In this document: positions 8,086 to 16,000 of the stretch, one piece after another | How the letters are laid out: each line of letters begins with the position of its first letter | Position numbering within the stretch: position 1 is the first letter of the stretch | Assembly: GCF_033880585.1 (NCBI RefSeq) | Contig: NZ_CP137624.1 | Span: 2,701,501 to 2,765,500, forward strand | Origin: Lysinibacillus louembei | GTDB lineage: Bacteria; Bacillota; Bacilli; Bacillales_A; Planococcaceae | Reading direction: 5' to 3' | Length of the DNA stretch: 64,000 nt | The notes under the pieces: model-generated | Databases searched by the model: none | What the model was told of the DNA's origin: nothing | The model's input: the letters and a program-made list of their open reading frames with translations, nothing else | Translations under genes and position numbers: made by a program

Positions 8086-9819
8086 ATGGGTAGTGAAAAT
8101 TTTACTCAAAACATTATTAATATAGAACCCTCTGCCTACGATACGAGCATAGTAAAAGTCATTTTTGAAAATGTAGAGGAAGGGATTATGATTACAAACG
8201 ACAAAAGGCGAATTGTTGTTGTAAATCCTGCTTTTGAGTTTGTAACAGGTTATTCAAGTAAAGAAGTCATAGGGCATACACCAGGTATTTTACAATCGGG
8301 TATGCACGATAGCTTGTTTTATGAAAAAATGTGGGCAAAAATTGAGAAAGATGGCATGTGGCAAGGTGAAATTTGGAATCGCCGAAAAACTGGCGATATT
8401 TACCCAGAATGGTTAACGATTATAGCCGTTCAAGGTGCCAATCAGCATATTACGCATTACTGTGGTATATTTACAGATTTATCTGAGCGCAGAAGTGTTG
8501 AAAGTGAGCTGAAAAAGCGGACGCTGACGGATTTATTAACAAAAATAAATAATCGCTTTGCTTATTTAGAGCGAATGAAAGCATTGCTTTTTACAAGCTC
8601 TACAACAACTACAAAGATGCGACATGCAGTCTATTTTTTAGATATCGACCGATTCAAGCAAGTGAATGATGTATTTGGACAGGCGATTGGTGATAAACTA
8701 CTGATTGCGGTAGCAAGACGTATCCAAAAGCTATTAAAAAATAAAGATATTTTAGCGCGCTATGGCGATGATGAGTTTGCCATTACATTAACAAACATTG
8801 TACATCCACGTGAAGCTGCAAAATTTGCGCAGCAAGTGCTGCATGAGCTGGAGCGTCCTTTTTTAATTGATGGACAGGAAATTTTCATTTCAGCGAGCAT
8901 AGGCATTAGCTTATATCCATTAGATGGTGTGTCGACGGAAGAATTAATACAGCGTGCAGACAAGGCAATGTATTTTTCAAGGCAAACAGGTCCAGGCCAT
9001 TTCGCCTTTTTTATAGAGGATTTAGAAATTGATGCAAAGCGTGTGCTCCTGTTAGATACAGAGCTCCGCAAAGCGATTGACAATCAGGATTTCCAACTAT
9101 ATTTCCAACCGAAAATTTCTTTGAATACGAAGCAAGTAATCGGTGTAGAAGCATTAGTACGCTGGACAAATGATAAACTAGGTTTTATCTCACCAGCGGA
9201 GTTTATTCCTTATGCTGAAGAAACAGGTTTAATTATTCCTCTGAGTGAAATGATTATAGAGATGGCATGTAATGCGTTTCATGTATTACGCGCAAATGGT
9301 CATGCCAGTGTGCCAATTGCAATCAATATATCAAGCATCCATTTTCAACAGCACAATTTCCTAGAAGCTGTTCAAAAAATATTAGAAAAAAATAACGCTT
9401 CAGCACATAATTTTGAAATTGAAGTGACAGAACGAACGGTTTTGGAAAACTCTTCAGAGGCTGTAAGCAAGTTTGATCGCTTGAAGCAATTAGGCTTTAC
9501 GCTGTCAATTGATGATTTTGGCACAGGCTATTCGTCATTAAGCTATTTAATACGTTTTCCATTCGATGTGCTGAAAATCGATCGCAGCTTTGTGCAGCAT
9601 ATATGCTCATCAGAGGAGAAGCAAGGAATAGTAGATGCTATTATTCAAATGGCACATCGCCTTAACATGAAAGTAGTGGCAGAGGGCGTTGAAAGTGCAC
9701 AACAAGCACAATTATTACAAGAAATCGACTGTGATTTCGCACAAGGCTTCCATTATGGCAAGCCGATGCCATTAGGCGAATTGCTACAATTTTTAGCCTA
9801 TTGGGAGCATATACAGTGA
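8086..9819 (+). CDS. PAS-GGDEF-EAL protein, likely c-di-GMP phosphodiesterase
   Basis: A 577-residue signalling protein without membrane segments. The PAS domain spans about 20-140 (IMITNDKRRIVVVNPAFEFVTGY). The GGDEF-type domain spans about 150-315, but its active-site loop reads GDDEF (227-231) instead of GGDEF, which should abolish cyclase activity. The EAL domain spans about 330-570 with EAL at 355-357, EVTE, DDFGTGYSS at about 476 and AEGVES, so all main catalytic motifs are present. It therefore probably degrades c-di-GMP, with the GGDEF-like domain as a GTP sensor or scaffold. The start is set by AAGGGTG 8 nt upstream; the longer in-frame extension runs through the preceding hairpin. 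Confidence 0.9.
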   Translation: MGSENFTQNIINIEPSAYDTSIVKVIFENVEEGIMITNDKRRIVVVNPAFEFVTGYSSKEVIGHTPGILQSGMHDSLFYEKMWAKIEKDGMWQGEIWNRRKTGDIYPEWLTIIAVQGANQHITHYCGIFTDLSERRSVESELKKRTLTDLLTKINNRFAYLERMKALLFTSSTTTTKMRHAVYFLDIDRFKQVNDVFGQAIGDKLLIAVARRIQKLLKNKDILARYGDDEFAITLTNIVHPREAAKFAQQVLHELERPFLIDGQEIFISASIGISLYPLDGVSTEELIQRADKAMYFSRQTGPGHFAFFIEDLEIDAKRVLLLDTELRKAIDNQDFQLYFQPKISLNTKQVIGVEALVRWTNDKLGFISPAEFIPYAEETGLIIPLSEMIIEMACNAFHVLRANGHASVPIAINISSIHFQQHNFLEAVQKILEKNNASAHNFEIEVTERTVLENSSEAVSKFDRLKQLGFTLSIDDFGTGYSSLSYLIRFPFDVLKIDRSFVQHICSSEEKQGIVDAIIQMAHRLNMKVVAEGVESAQQAQLLQEIDCDFAQGFHYGKPMPLGELLQFLAYWEHIQ

Positions 9820-9832
9820 GGAAGGGTAACAT

Positions 9833-10969
9833 ATGACAAAATTTCAATTAGTCGCAACAGCAGCTATGGGCTTAGAGGCAATCGTTGCACAGGAAGTACA
9901 AGATTTAGGCTACGAAACGCGCGTTGATAACGGCAAAGTGTATTTTGAAGGGGACGAAACGGCCATTGCACGCTGTAATTTATGGCTGCGTGTAGCAGAC
10001 CGTGTCAAAATCGTCGTAGGACAATTTCCAGCACATACATTTGACCAATTGTTTGAATCGACAAAGGCATTAGATTGGGGCCGCTATTTATCTGTCGACG
10101 CGGCATTCCCTGTATCAGGGAAATCGGTAAAATCAAAGTTATTTAGCGTACCAGATTGCCAAGCAATTGTGAAAAAGGCCATTGTGGAGAAAATGAAATC
10201 ACATTATAAGCGTTTAGGCTTTTTAGATGAATCGGGTGCAACCTTTAAAATTGAAGTATCGATTTTAAAGGATGTTGCAACATTGACGATTGACACATCA
10301 GGTGCAGGCTTGCACAAGCGTGGCTATCGTCAAGTGCAAGGGGAAGCGCCTTTAAAGGAAACGCTCGCTGCAGCATTAGTGAAAATTTCAAAATGGAATC
10401 CGAATCGTCCGTTCGTTGATTTATTTTGCGGCTCAGGTACGATTCCATTAGAAGCGGCAATGATTGGACAAAATATTGCACCAGGCTATAATCGTGAGTT
10501 TATTTCAGAGGAATGGGCTTGGATGAAAGCGAAAATTTGGGATGAAGTGCGCGATGAAGCAGATTCTCTTGCAAATTACGACCAACCATTACAAATTATC
10601 GGCTCAGACATCGACCATCGCATGATTAGCATCGCCCAAGAAAATGCGTTAGAGGCAGGCTTTGGTGAGCTATTAACATTTAAACAGATGCAGGCAACGG
10701 ATTTTACAACACGCCTAACAGATGGTGTTATTATTTCCAACCCGCCATATGGTGAGCGTATCGGTGATATCGAAGCGATTGAAGGTGTCATTAAAACAAT
10801 TGGGCAAGTGATGAAAAATTATCCAACTTGGTCTGTTTATATGCTTTCTTCAATGGAGAACTTTGAACAATGCTACGGTCGTCAAGCAACGAAAAAGCGT
10901 AAGCTATTTAACGGCTTTATTCGCACAGACCTTTATCAATACTGGGGTCAAAAATCAAAGCGTGATTAA
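9833..10969 (+). CDS. ypsC: THUMP-domain class I RNA methyltransferase (YpsC/RlmL-like)
   Basis: A 378-residue protein with an N-terminal ferredoxin-like/THUMP region (about 1-155, ATAAMGLEAIVAQEV at the start) and a C-terminal SAM-dependent methyltransferase domain (about 160-370). DLFCGSGTIPLEAA is the SAM-binding loop and SNPPYGERIG is the catalytic NPPY motif of N2-guanine or N6-adenine methylases. The family modifies 23S rRNA guanines, but the exact position cannot be read here. It lies 13 bp after the GGDEF-EAL gene and next to a DinG-like helicase gene, as in B. subtilis. Confidence 0.9.
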   Translation: MTKFQLVATAAMGLEAIVAQEVQDLGYETRVDNGKVYFEGDETAIARCNLWLRVADRVKIVVGQFPAHTFDQLFESTKALDWGRYLSVDAAFPVSGKSVKSKLFSVPDCQAIVKKAIVEKMKSHYKRLGFLDESGATFKIEVSILKDVATLTIDTSGAGLHKRGYRQVQGEAPLKETLAAALVKISKWNPNRPFVDLFCGSGTIPLEAAMIGQNIAPGYNREFISEEWAWMKAKIWDEVRDEADSLANYDQPLQIIGSDIDHRMISIAQENALEAGFGELLTFKQMQATDFTTRLTDGVIISNPPYGERIGDIEAIEGVIKTIGQVMKNYPTWSVYMLSSMENFEQCYGRQATKKRKLFNGFIRTDLYQYWGQKSKRD

Positions 10970-11042
10970 CATGCAGGGCTGCCAAATGTTTTGGACAGCC
11001 CGTTCGTTGTCTACATACTGATATATAGAGGAGAAAATAAAG

Positions 11043-12950
11043 ATGAGACAATCATTACCGTTTGAATTATCAAAAGAGAAATCCTTCTTTGATTCACTTG
11101 GCGATTGGATGGGGGACGTTCTCTACGACGAGCTACCTGAAAAGGGCTTTGAATGTCGAGATGAACAAATTTTTATGGCATATCAAATTGAACAGGCATT
11201 AAAGGAGAAAAATGTGCTGTTTGCGGAAGCTGGCGTTGGTACAGGAAAAACGATTGCCTACCTGCTACCTGCTGTTTCCTATGCGCGCTATACAGGAAAG
11301 CCTGCCTTAATTGCATGTGCTGATGAGACATTAATTGATCAGCTTGTTAAAGAGGGCGGCGATGTGCATAAGCTGCGTGATCATTTAGGCTTAAACATTG
11401 ATGTGCGCCTTGCAAAATCGCGTGACCAATATTTATGTATTAAACGCTTTGAGGAGGCAGACCGTCAGCTAGAGGCAGATTGGATTGAGGATATTGCCGA
11501 TTCGATGCCGGATGGCGTTTATGCACATGGCTCGATGATTGCGCTACAGCCATATGGTGAGCGCAGCGATTATCCAATGATTAGCGACGATGAGTGGCAA
11601 ATGGTCAACTATAATGCATTAATGCAGTGTGCGGTATGTGATGTGCGCAACCGCTGTGGTCAAACATTGCATCGTGCCTATTACCGTAAGTCAACCGATT
11701 TAATTATTTGCTCGCAGGATTTTTTAATGGAGCATTTAGCAACAAAGGAATCGCGTGAGCGCGAAGGGCAGCTACCACTTTTACCAGAAGTATCGATGAT
11801 TGTACTAGATGAAGGGCATTTATTAGAATATGCGGCACAAAAGGCGATGACCTATAAAGTACAGGCACATACAATTGTCAATTTATTAGAACGTTTAATG
11901 GTCGATGGTGTGCGTGAGCGTACATTATATGCGATGGAGCGCTTACAGGATGACCATGAGCTCTTTTTTGACCAGCTGCGTGAAGATTTAGTAGCTTCAG
12001 AGGCAGACCGTAAACGTATTGAAAAATCAGCGCGCTTATTAGCACTTGGCAAGCGCTTAATTGCTGATGTAGAGCAGTTATTAGAGGAGTTTGTTTTTGA
12101 ATCGGAGCTTTATATGATTCCAGAATACGAGCTCAATATGGCAGAGGAATTTTTAGAGCATTATGTAGCGTCTTTGCGTATTTTTGTTGCACAAGGTGAT
12201 GCGGTTGATTGGCTGGAGGAGGCAGATGGTGAGGAAACACTTGTGATTATGCCTCGCTTAATTACAGAAGTATTAGAGGAAACACTGTTTGCTAAAAAAA
12301 CACCTATCGTCTTTTCATCTGCTACACTATCAGTGAAAAAGGACTTTTCTTATATTGCTTCAAGCCTAGGTATTGATCAATATCAATCCTTCAGTGTGCC
12401 ATCACCATTCGATTATGAGGATGTCATGAAAATTTATGTGCATGAGCTCACGCAGCAAAATAAGGCTGCAAAAGTAGAGGAATTGCTACGCGATGGTGAA
12501 AAAACGTTAATTTTATTTAAATCGAAACAGGCAATGAATGCATTTAAATCACAGCTGAGCATGATGGCACGTTTAACAGTAGCATTTGAAGGGGACCGTG
12601 AGCTATCAGCAATCGTCCGAGATTTCCAAGATGGCACAGTACAAACATTTTGCTCCTATCATTTATGGGAAGGGCTTGATTTACCAGAGGAAGCATTGAC
12701 ACGCGTCATTATTTTTGATTTACCATTCCCACCGCATGATCCTTTATTTGATGCGAAACGCTCATTTGCACAAGATGCCTTTAAGGAGGTAGAGCTACCA
12801 TTTATGCTACTGCGCTTACAGCAGGGCATGGGGCGCTTAATTCGTACATCAAATGACTATGGCGATATTCATATCCTTGTTAACGAAGAAGAAAGACCAA
12901 TGCGCCAATATTTTGAGGATATTTTAGCGGTTGAGCCGATTATTAAGTAA
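11043..12950 (+). CDS. ypvA: DinG/XPD-like superfamily 2 ATP-dependent helicase (YpvA-like)
   Basis: A 635-residue protein. The Walker A motif is EAGVGTGKT (about 61-69) and Walker B is the DEGH variant in VLDEGH (about 257-260). Four cysteines (YLCIKR, then QCAVC and NRCG) lie between them, as in the 4Fe-4S cluster of XPD/DinG helicases. Motif VI is QGMGRLIR near the C-terminus. These enzymes unwind DNA 5'-3' at R-loops or damaged structures. It has no N-terminal exonuclease domain, unlike long Firmicutes DinG. The ribosome site is GAGGAGAA. A 21-bp-periodic array begins directly after the stop codon. Confidence 0.9.
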   Translation: MRQSLPFELSKEKSFFDSLGDWMGDVLYDELPEKGFECRDEQIFMAYQIEQALKEKNVLFAEAGVGTGKTIAYLLPAVSYARYTGKPALIACADETLIDQLVKEGGDVHKLRDHLGLNIDVRLAKSRDQYLCIKRFEEADRQLEADWIEDIADSMPDGVYAHGSMIALQPYGERSDYPMISDDEWQMVNYNALMQCAVCDVRNRCGQTLHRAYYRKSTDLIICSQDFLMEHLATKESREREGQLPLLPEVSMIVLDEGHLLEYAAQKAMTYKVQAHTIVNLLERLMVDGVRERTLYAMERLQDDHELFFDQLREDLVASEADRKRIEKSARLLALGKRLIADVEQLLEEFVFESELYMIPEYELNMAEEFLEHYVASLRIFVAQGDAVDWLEEADGEETLVIMPRLITEVLEETLFAKKTPIVFSSATLSVKKDFSYIASSLGIDQYQSFSVPSPFDYEDVMKIYVHELTQQNKAAKVEELLRDGEKTLILFKSKQAMNAFKSQLSMMARLTVAFEGDRELSAIVRDFQDGTVQTFCSYHLWEGLDLPEEALTRVIIFDLPFPPHDPLFDAKRSFAQDAFKEVELPFMLLRLQQGMGRLIRTSNDYGDIHILVNEEERPMRQYFEDILAVEPIIK

Positions 12951-13036
12951 TTCGCAGATAACTTCGCAAAAATCGCAGATATATAAGTGGAATTCGCAGA
13001 TATATCTCGTAAAAACGCAGATAAATTAGTAGTTTT
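12951..13036 (+). repeat. Four-unit tandem array with exact 21-bp period
   Basis: The core CGCAGATA starts at 12953, 12974, 12995 and 13016, exactly 21 bp apart, with a looser AT-rich 13-bp spacer (often CGTAAAAA- or CGCAAAAA-like). The array begins right after the helicase stop codon and ends just before that gene's terminator, so it would be transcribed as 3' UTR. Its function is unknown. Confidence 0.85.
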
Positions 13037-13044
13037 TTAGAAAA

Positions 13045-13087
13045 TGGCTGTCATATTGTTCTGACAGTCATTTTGCTATTTTTTTGG
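13045..13087 (+). terminator. Terminator of helicase gene
   Basis: TGGCTGTCA (13045-13053) pairs with TGACAGTCA (13062-13070) and is followed by a T-rich tract including T7 near 13080. Confidence 0.8.
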
Positions 13088-13118
13088 TCATTCGTTACAA
13101 TAAAATAGAGGTGAAGTC

Positions 13119-13841
13119 ATGTATTTACAGACGGTACGTTATTTGCAGGAGCAAGTGTCCGCTAAGGAACAATATCCATTTAATATTTCAGCATTCGAGC
13201 ATTTTGAGGAGCTACATTTGCCAACGAATGTGACATTTTTTGTCGGGGAAAATGGCTCAGGTAAATCGACATTGCTTGAGGCAATCGCTTATGAATGTGG
13301 ATTTCATACAGCAGGTGGCAGTCGCAATCATTTATATGATGTACATGAGTCACATTCTGCTCTCGGGGAATATATACGCTTAATTTGGTCGCGTAAAGTG
13401 ACACGCGGCTTTTTCTTGCGTGCTGAAACATTTTATCAATTTGCGAGCCATCTTGATTTAATGTTTGACCCATCTGGCAAGAAATATGATGCCTATGGCG
13501 GAAAATCATTGCATGAGCAATCGCACGGTGAATCCTTTTTATCCTTGTTTCAAAATGCCTTTGGCCACAGAGCAATCTACTTATTAGATGAGCCAGAAGC
13601 AGCACTTTCTCCGACGCGGCAGCTGAGCTTAATGCGTATTATTAAGGAGCTAGAGCATGACGCCCAATTTATTATTGCGACACATTCACCGATTTTGCTC
13701 GGCTACCCAAATGCAACGATTTATGATTTTGACGAGCAAATAAGTAAAGTTCGTTATGAGGATACATTGCATTATATTTTAACGAAGCGCTTTTTAGATG
13801 CAAAAGATAAAGTGTTAAATGAACTATTTTTAGATTTGTAA
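13119..13841 (+). CDS. Small AAA/ABC-type ATPase (predicted ATPase, COG3910-like)
   Basis: A 240-residue ATPase with Walker A GENGSGKST (about 44-52), Walker B YLLDEPEAAL (about 154-163) and an H-loop in IIATHSPILLGYP. A signature-like stretch, HEQSHGESFLSL, precedes Walker B. This layout is that of stand-alone ABC-fold ATPases related to the RecF/SMC and OLD groups, not of transporter subunits, and no permease is adjacent. The target is unknown. GAGGTGAA precedes the ATG. The next small gene starts 13 bp downstream. Confidence 0.82.
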   Translation: MYLQTVRYLQEQVSAKEQYPFNISAFEHFEELHLPTNVTFFVGENGSGKSTLLEAIAYECGFHTAGGSRNHLYDVHESHSALGEYIRLIWSRKVTRGFFLRAETFYQFASHLDLMFDPSGKKYDAYGGKSLHEQSHGESFLSLFQNAFGHRAIYLLDEPEAALSPTRQLSLMRIIKELEHDAQFIIATHSPILLGYPNATIYDFDEQISKVRYEDTLHYILTKRFLDAKDKVLNELFLDL

Positions 13842-13854
13842 AAGAGGTGACAAA

Positions 13855-14241
13855 ATGACAGGATATTTATATGAAATTCGAATTCATGAGCAACAAAAAG
13901 GAGCTAACATGAGTTATAGTATAACCTTCCATGGTGAAAAAAGATTGCTGCAAAAAATGATTGAGCTGGCGGAAAAGGATCTTGCTTTTTTAGTTTATAA
14001 AGAGGCAACCAAATGGGCGCAGCTCCTCTTCCGTCGAGAGTATGTATTTTCAATACAGGATGTGCCAGCAGCAAATAGCTCAATGCCACATTGGAGTCTA
14101 GCAAATATATTAAAAGGGCAGGAAGTTGTCGAATTGCCTGATTGCTTACATACAGAGCATACAGCAAAGGCTTTACAGGAGGAGCTAATGGGCTTTGCTG
14201 CCAAAACAGCCTCAAGGCAGGGCAATTTATTTAGAGAATAG
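13855..14241 (+). CDS. Hypothetical protein
   Basis: A protein of 128 residues, or 110 if translation begins at the internal ATG at 13909. Both starts have a good ribosome site: GAGGTGA for 13855, and AAAGGAG 6 nt before 13909. I recognise no family. It is soluble and mixed alpha/beta, with a helical start (KRLLQKMIELAEKDLAFLVYKEATKW) and a C-terminal helix (AKALQEELMGFAAKTA). It lies 13 bp after the small ATPase gene and 9 bp before the LysE-type exporter gene, so co-transcription is likely. Confidence 0.7.
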   Translation: MTGYLYEIRIHEQQKGANMSYSITFHGEKRLLQKMIELAEKDLAFLVYKEATKWAQLLFRREYVFSIQDVPAANSSMPHWSLANILKGQEVVELPDCLHTEHTAKALQEELMGFAAKTASRQGNLFRE

Positions 14242-14250
14242 GGGAATAGG

Positions 14251-14853
14251 ATGCAAGCGATTATTCATGGAATCATTTTAGCTTTTGGACTGATTTTACC
14301 ATTAGGCGTGCAAAATGTTTTTGTTTTTTCCCAAGGAGCGATGCAGCCATCAAGATTGCGCGCTTTGCCAGCAGTGTTGACAGCAGCATTATGTGATACG
14401 CTACTCATTTTACTGGCTGTGCTTGGTTTGTCAGTGATTGTTACTCAATTTGAATGGCTACGACTGGCTTTAATTATTGGCGGCATTTTATTTTTAATTT
14501 ATATGGGTAAGGTGTTGTGGACAGCGAAGGTAGAAAGAGCACAGCAAGGGGAAGCACTGCCCGCAAAAAAACAAATACTATTCGCTTTATCTGTGTCGCT
14601 CTTAAATCCACATGCAATTTTAGATACAGTTGGTGTCATTGGCACGAGCGCATTAAATTATATTGGCACAGATAAAACGCTATTTACGATTACATGTATA
14701 ATCGTGTCATGGCTATGGTTTGTTAGCTTAATGTTTGCTGGCTCAATGCTGAAAAAAATAGATAGCTCAGGCAAGGTGATGTACATATTTAATAAATGCT
14801 CGGCTGTTTTTATTTGGGGAACAGCGTTATACTTATTAATAGGTTTATTTTGA
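14251..14853 (+). CDS. LysE/ArgO-family amino acid exporter
   Basis: A 200-residue membrane protein with about six hydrophobic segments. The LysE signature lies in the first segment (LILPLGVQNVFVFSQGA), and the conserved NPHAILDTVG stretch is near residue 112-121. The family exports basic amino acids such as lysine or arginine; the substrate here is inferred from family only. It follows the hypothetical gene by 9 bp. An ArsR-type operator lies directly after its stop codon. Confidence 0.85.
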   Translation: MQAIIHGIILAFGLILPLGVQNVFVFSQGAMQPSRLRALPAVLTAALCDTLLILLAVLGLSVIVTQFEWLRLALIIGGILFLIYMGKVLWTAKVERAQQGEALPAKKQILFALSVSLLNPHAILDTVGVIGTSALNYIGTDKTLFTITCIIVSWLWFVSLMFAGSMLKKIDSSGKVMYIFNKCSAVFIWGTALYLLIGLF

Positions 14854-14855
14854 TG

Positions 14856-14871
14856 TTAGATATTTATCTTA
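14856..14871. promoter_or_regulatory. ArsR-type operator half-match upstream of arsR-like gene
   Basis: TTAGATATTTATCTTA (14856-14871) matches the perfect palindrome at 15966-15983 in all but two positions of the shared 16 bp. It overlaps the leader of the regulator gene, directly before AAGGAGAGG. It is a candidate autoregulatory site. Confidence 0.55.
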
Positions 14872-14886
14872 TAAGGAGAGGGATAT

Positions 14887-15906
14887 ATGGGACGCGAATT
14901 AGAGCTATATGAACAGCCATTAGAGCAAGTGATTTATACATCTTCGCCAGTTGTAGAAGGATTAGCTATTGTGTGTGCTATGACAACAGGAAAAGAAAAC
15001 TATTTGACAGCAGAGCTCCCTTATTTTCAACAGCTCTTTCCCAATCACTATGTCATCAAGCAGTTTCAGCAATTTCAAAATGAGATGGTCTACGATCTAT
15101 TTAATCTGTTAATTCCGATACCACATTTAGCCTCAGTAGAGCAATTTGTTGAAAAGCTTCTACATATGAAGAACGATTCTTTTCTATATTATTTGTGGGG
15201 TGAAGAAGTAGAAATTGAGACCATTCAGCAATTACTACAAGAGCCTGCTAGCATTTTTAATGTAGAGGATATTTATTATTGGCAAACAGCAGAAGAGCGA
15301 CAATTATATGTTGAATGGTTGTCACAGCTATCCACTTTTAAAGAAGCATTTGCAGAGCTTTTACTGGATATTGCACAAGCTCCTGAATTTCAAACGTTGT
15401 TGACAAACAAGGCACCACTTGTGCAAGCGTCGATTAAATCGCTACAGCAGCTATCTTTAGAGCCACTTGCGCTAGCACAGTATGTTATGGGGAAAACATT
15501 TCGACGTGTAAGCTTATATAAAATCTATTATTTTATTCCAAGCTATAGCCTATCACCTGTGAGAATGCGCATTTTTAATGATTCAGTATGCTATATACTT
15601 TATGGCTGTGCCAATCCACTATCAGATGAGCGTGAAAAAAGTGAACAATTAGCCCAACAGCTTAAGGCAATTGCAGACCCAAACCGTCTTTTAATACTGC
15701 GCATGCTGACAACGAAAAAGGAATATGGAGCTAAGCTAGCAGAGTATTTAGGTATAACAACAGCGACAGTATCGCACCATTTAGATATTTTGAAAAAAGC
15801 AAAGCTTGTCACAGAAGAAAAGATTGGTACAAGTAAATATTTCGCAGTTAACACAACTGAGGTAACGAATATGTTGATGTCCTTACAGCGCTTTGCAAAA
15901 GCTTAA
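14887..15906 (+). CDS. ArsR-family regulator with large N-terminal domain
   Basis: A 339-residue protein. The C-terminal ~90 residues are an ArsR winged helix (LKAIADPNRLLILRMLTT followed by LAEYLGITTATVSHHLDILKKAKLV). The preceding ~240 residues are an alpha-helical domain with no motif I recognise, presumably for sensing. No CxC metal site typical of ArsR/SmtB sensors is seen in the winged helix. Two near-identical palindromes, before this gene and before the downstream ABC operon, suggest it represses itself and the exporter. Confidence 0.85.
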   Translation: MGRELELYEQPLEQVIYTSSPVVEGLAIVCAMTTGKENYLTAELPYFQQLFPNHYVIKQFQQFQNEMVYDLFNLLIPIPHLASVEQFVEKLLHMKNDSFLYYLWGEEVEIETIQQLLQEPASIFNVEDIYYWQTAEERQLYVEWLSQLSTFKEAFAELLLDIAQAPEFQTLLTNKAPLVQASIKSLQQLSLEPLALAQYVMGKTFRRVSLYKIYYFIPSYSLSPVRMRIFNDSVCYILYGCANPLSDEREKSEQLAQQLKAIADPNRLLILRMLTTKKEYGAKLAEYLGITTATVSHHLDILKKAKLVTEEKIGTSKYFAVNTTEVTNMLMSLQRFAKA

Positions 15907-15929
15907 TCCATTGTGATTAAGCTTTTTTT
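15901..15929 (+). terminator. Terminator overlapping the arsR-like stop codon
   Basis: GCTTAATC (15901-15908) pairs with GATTAAGC (15915-15922) and is followed by T7. The stop codon TAA lies inside the 5' arm. Confidence 0.85.
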
Positions 15930-15931
15930 AG

Positions 15932-15983
15932 TTGCTTATTTTGTATTTTGTAATATAATCATATTATTAGATATATATCTAAT
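15932..15983 (+). promoter_or_regulatory. Promoter and perfect 18-bp operator of ABC exporter operon
   Basis: TTGCTT (15932-15937), a 16-bp spacer and TATAAT (15954-15959) are followed at once by the perfect palindrome ATTAGATATATATCTAAT (15966-15983). The operator would cover the transcription start, a standard repressor position. Confidence 0.7.
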
Positions 15984-16000
15984 GATAAAAAGGCGGTGTA

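Noticed and set aside
12951-13036. CRISPR array
   Set aside because: The 8-bp cores and 13-bp spacers are far too short and no cas genes are near.
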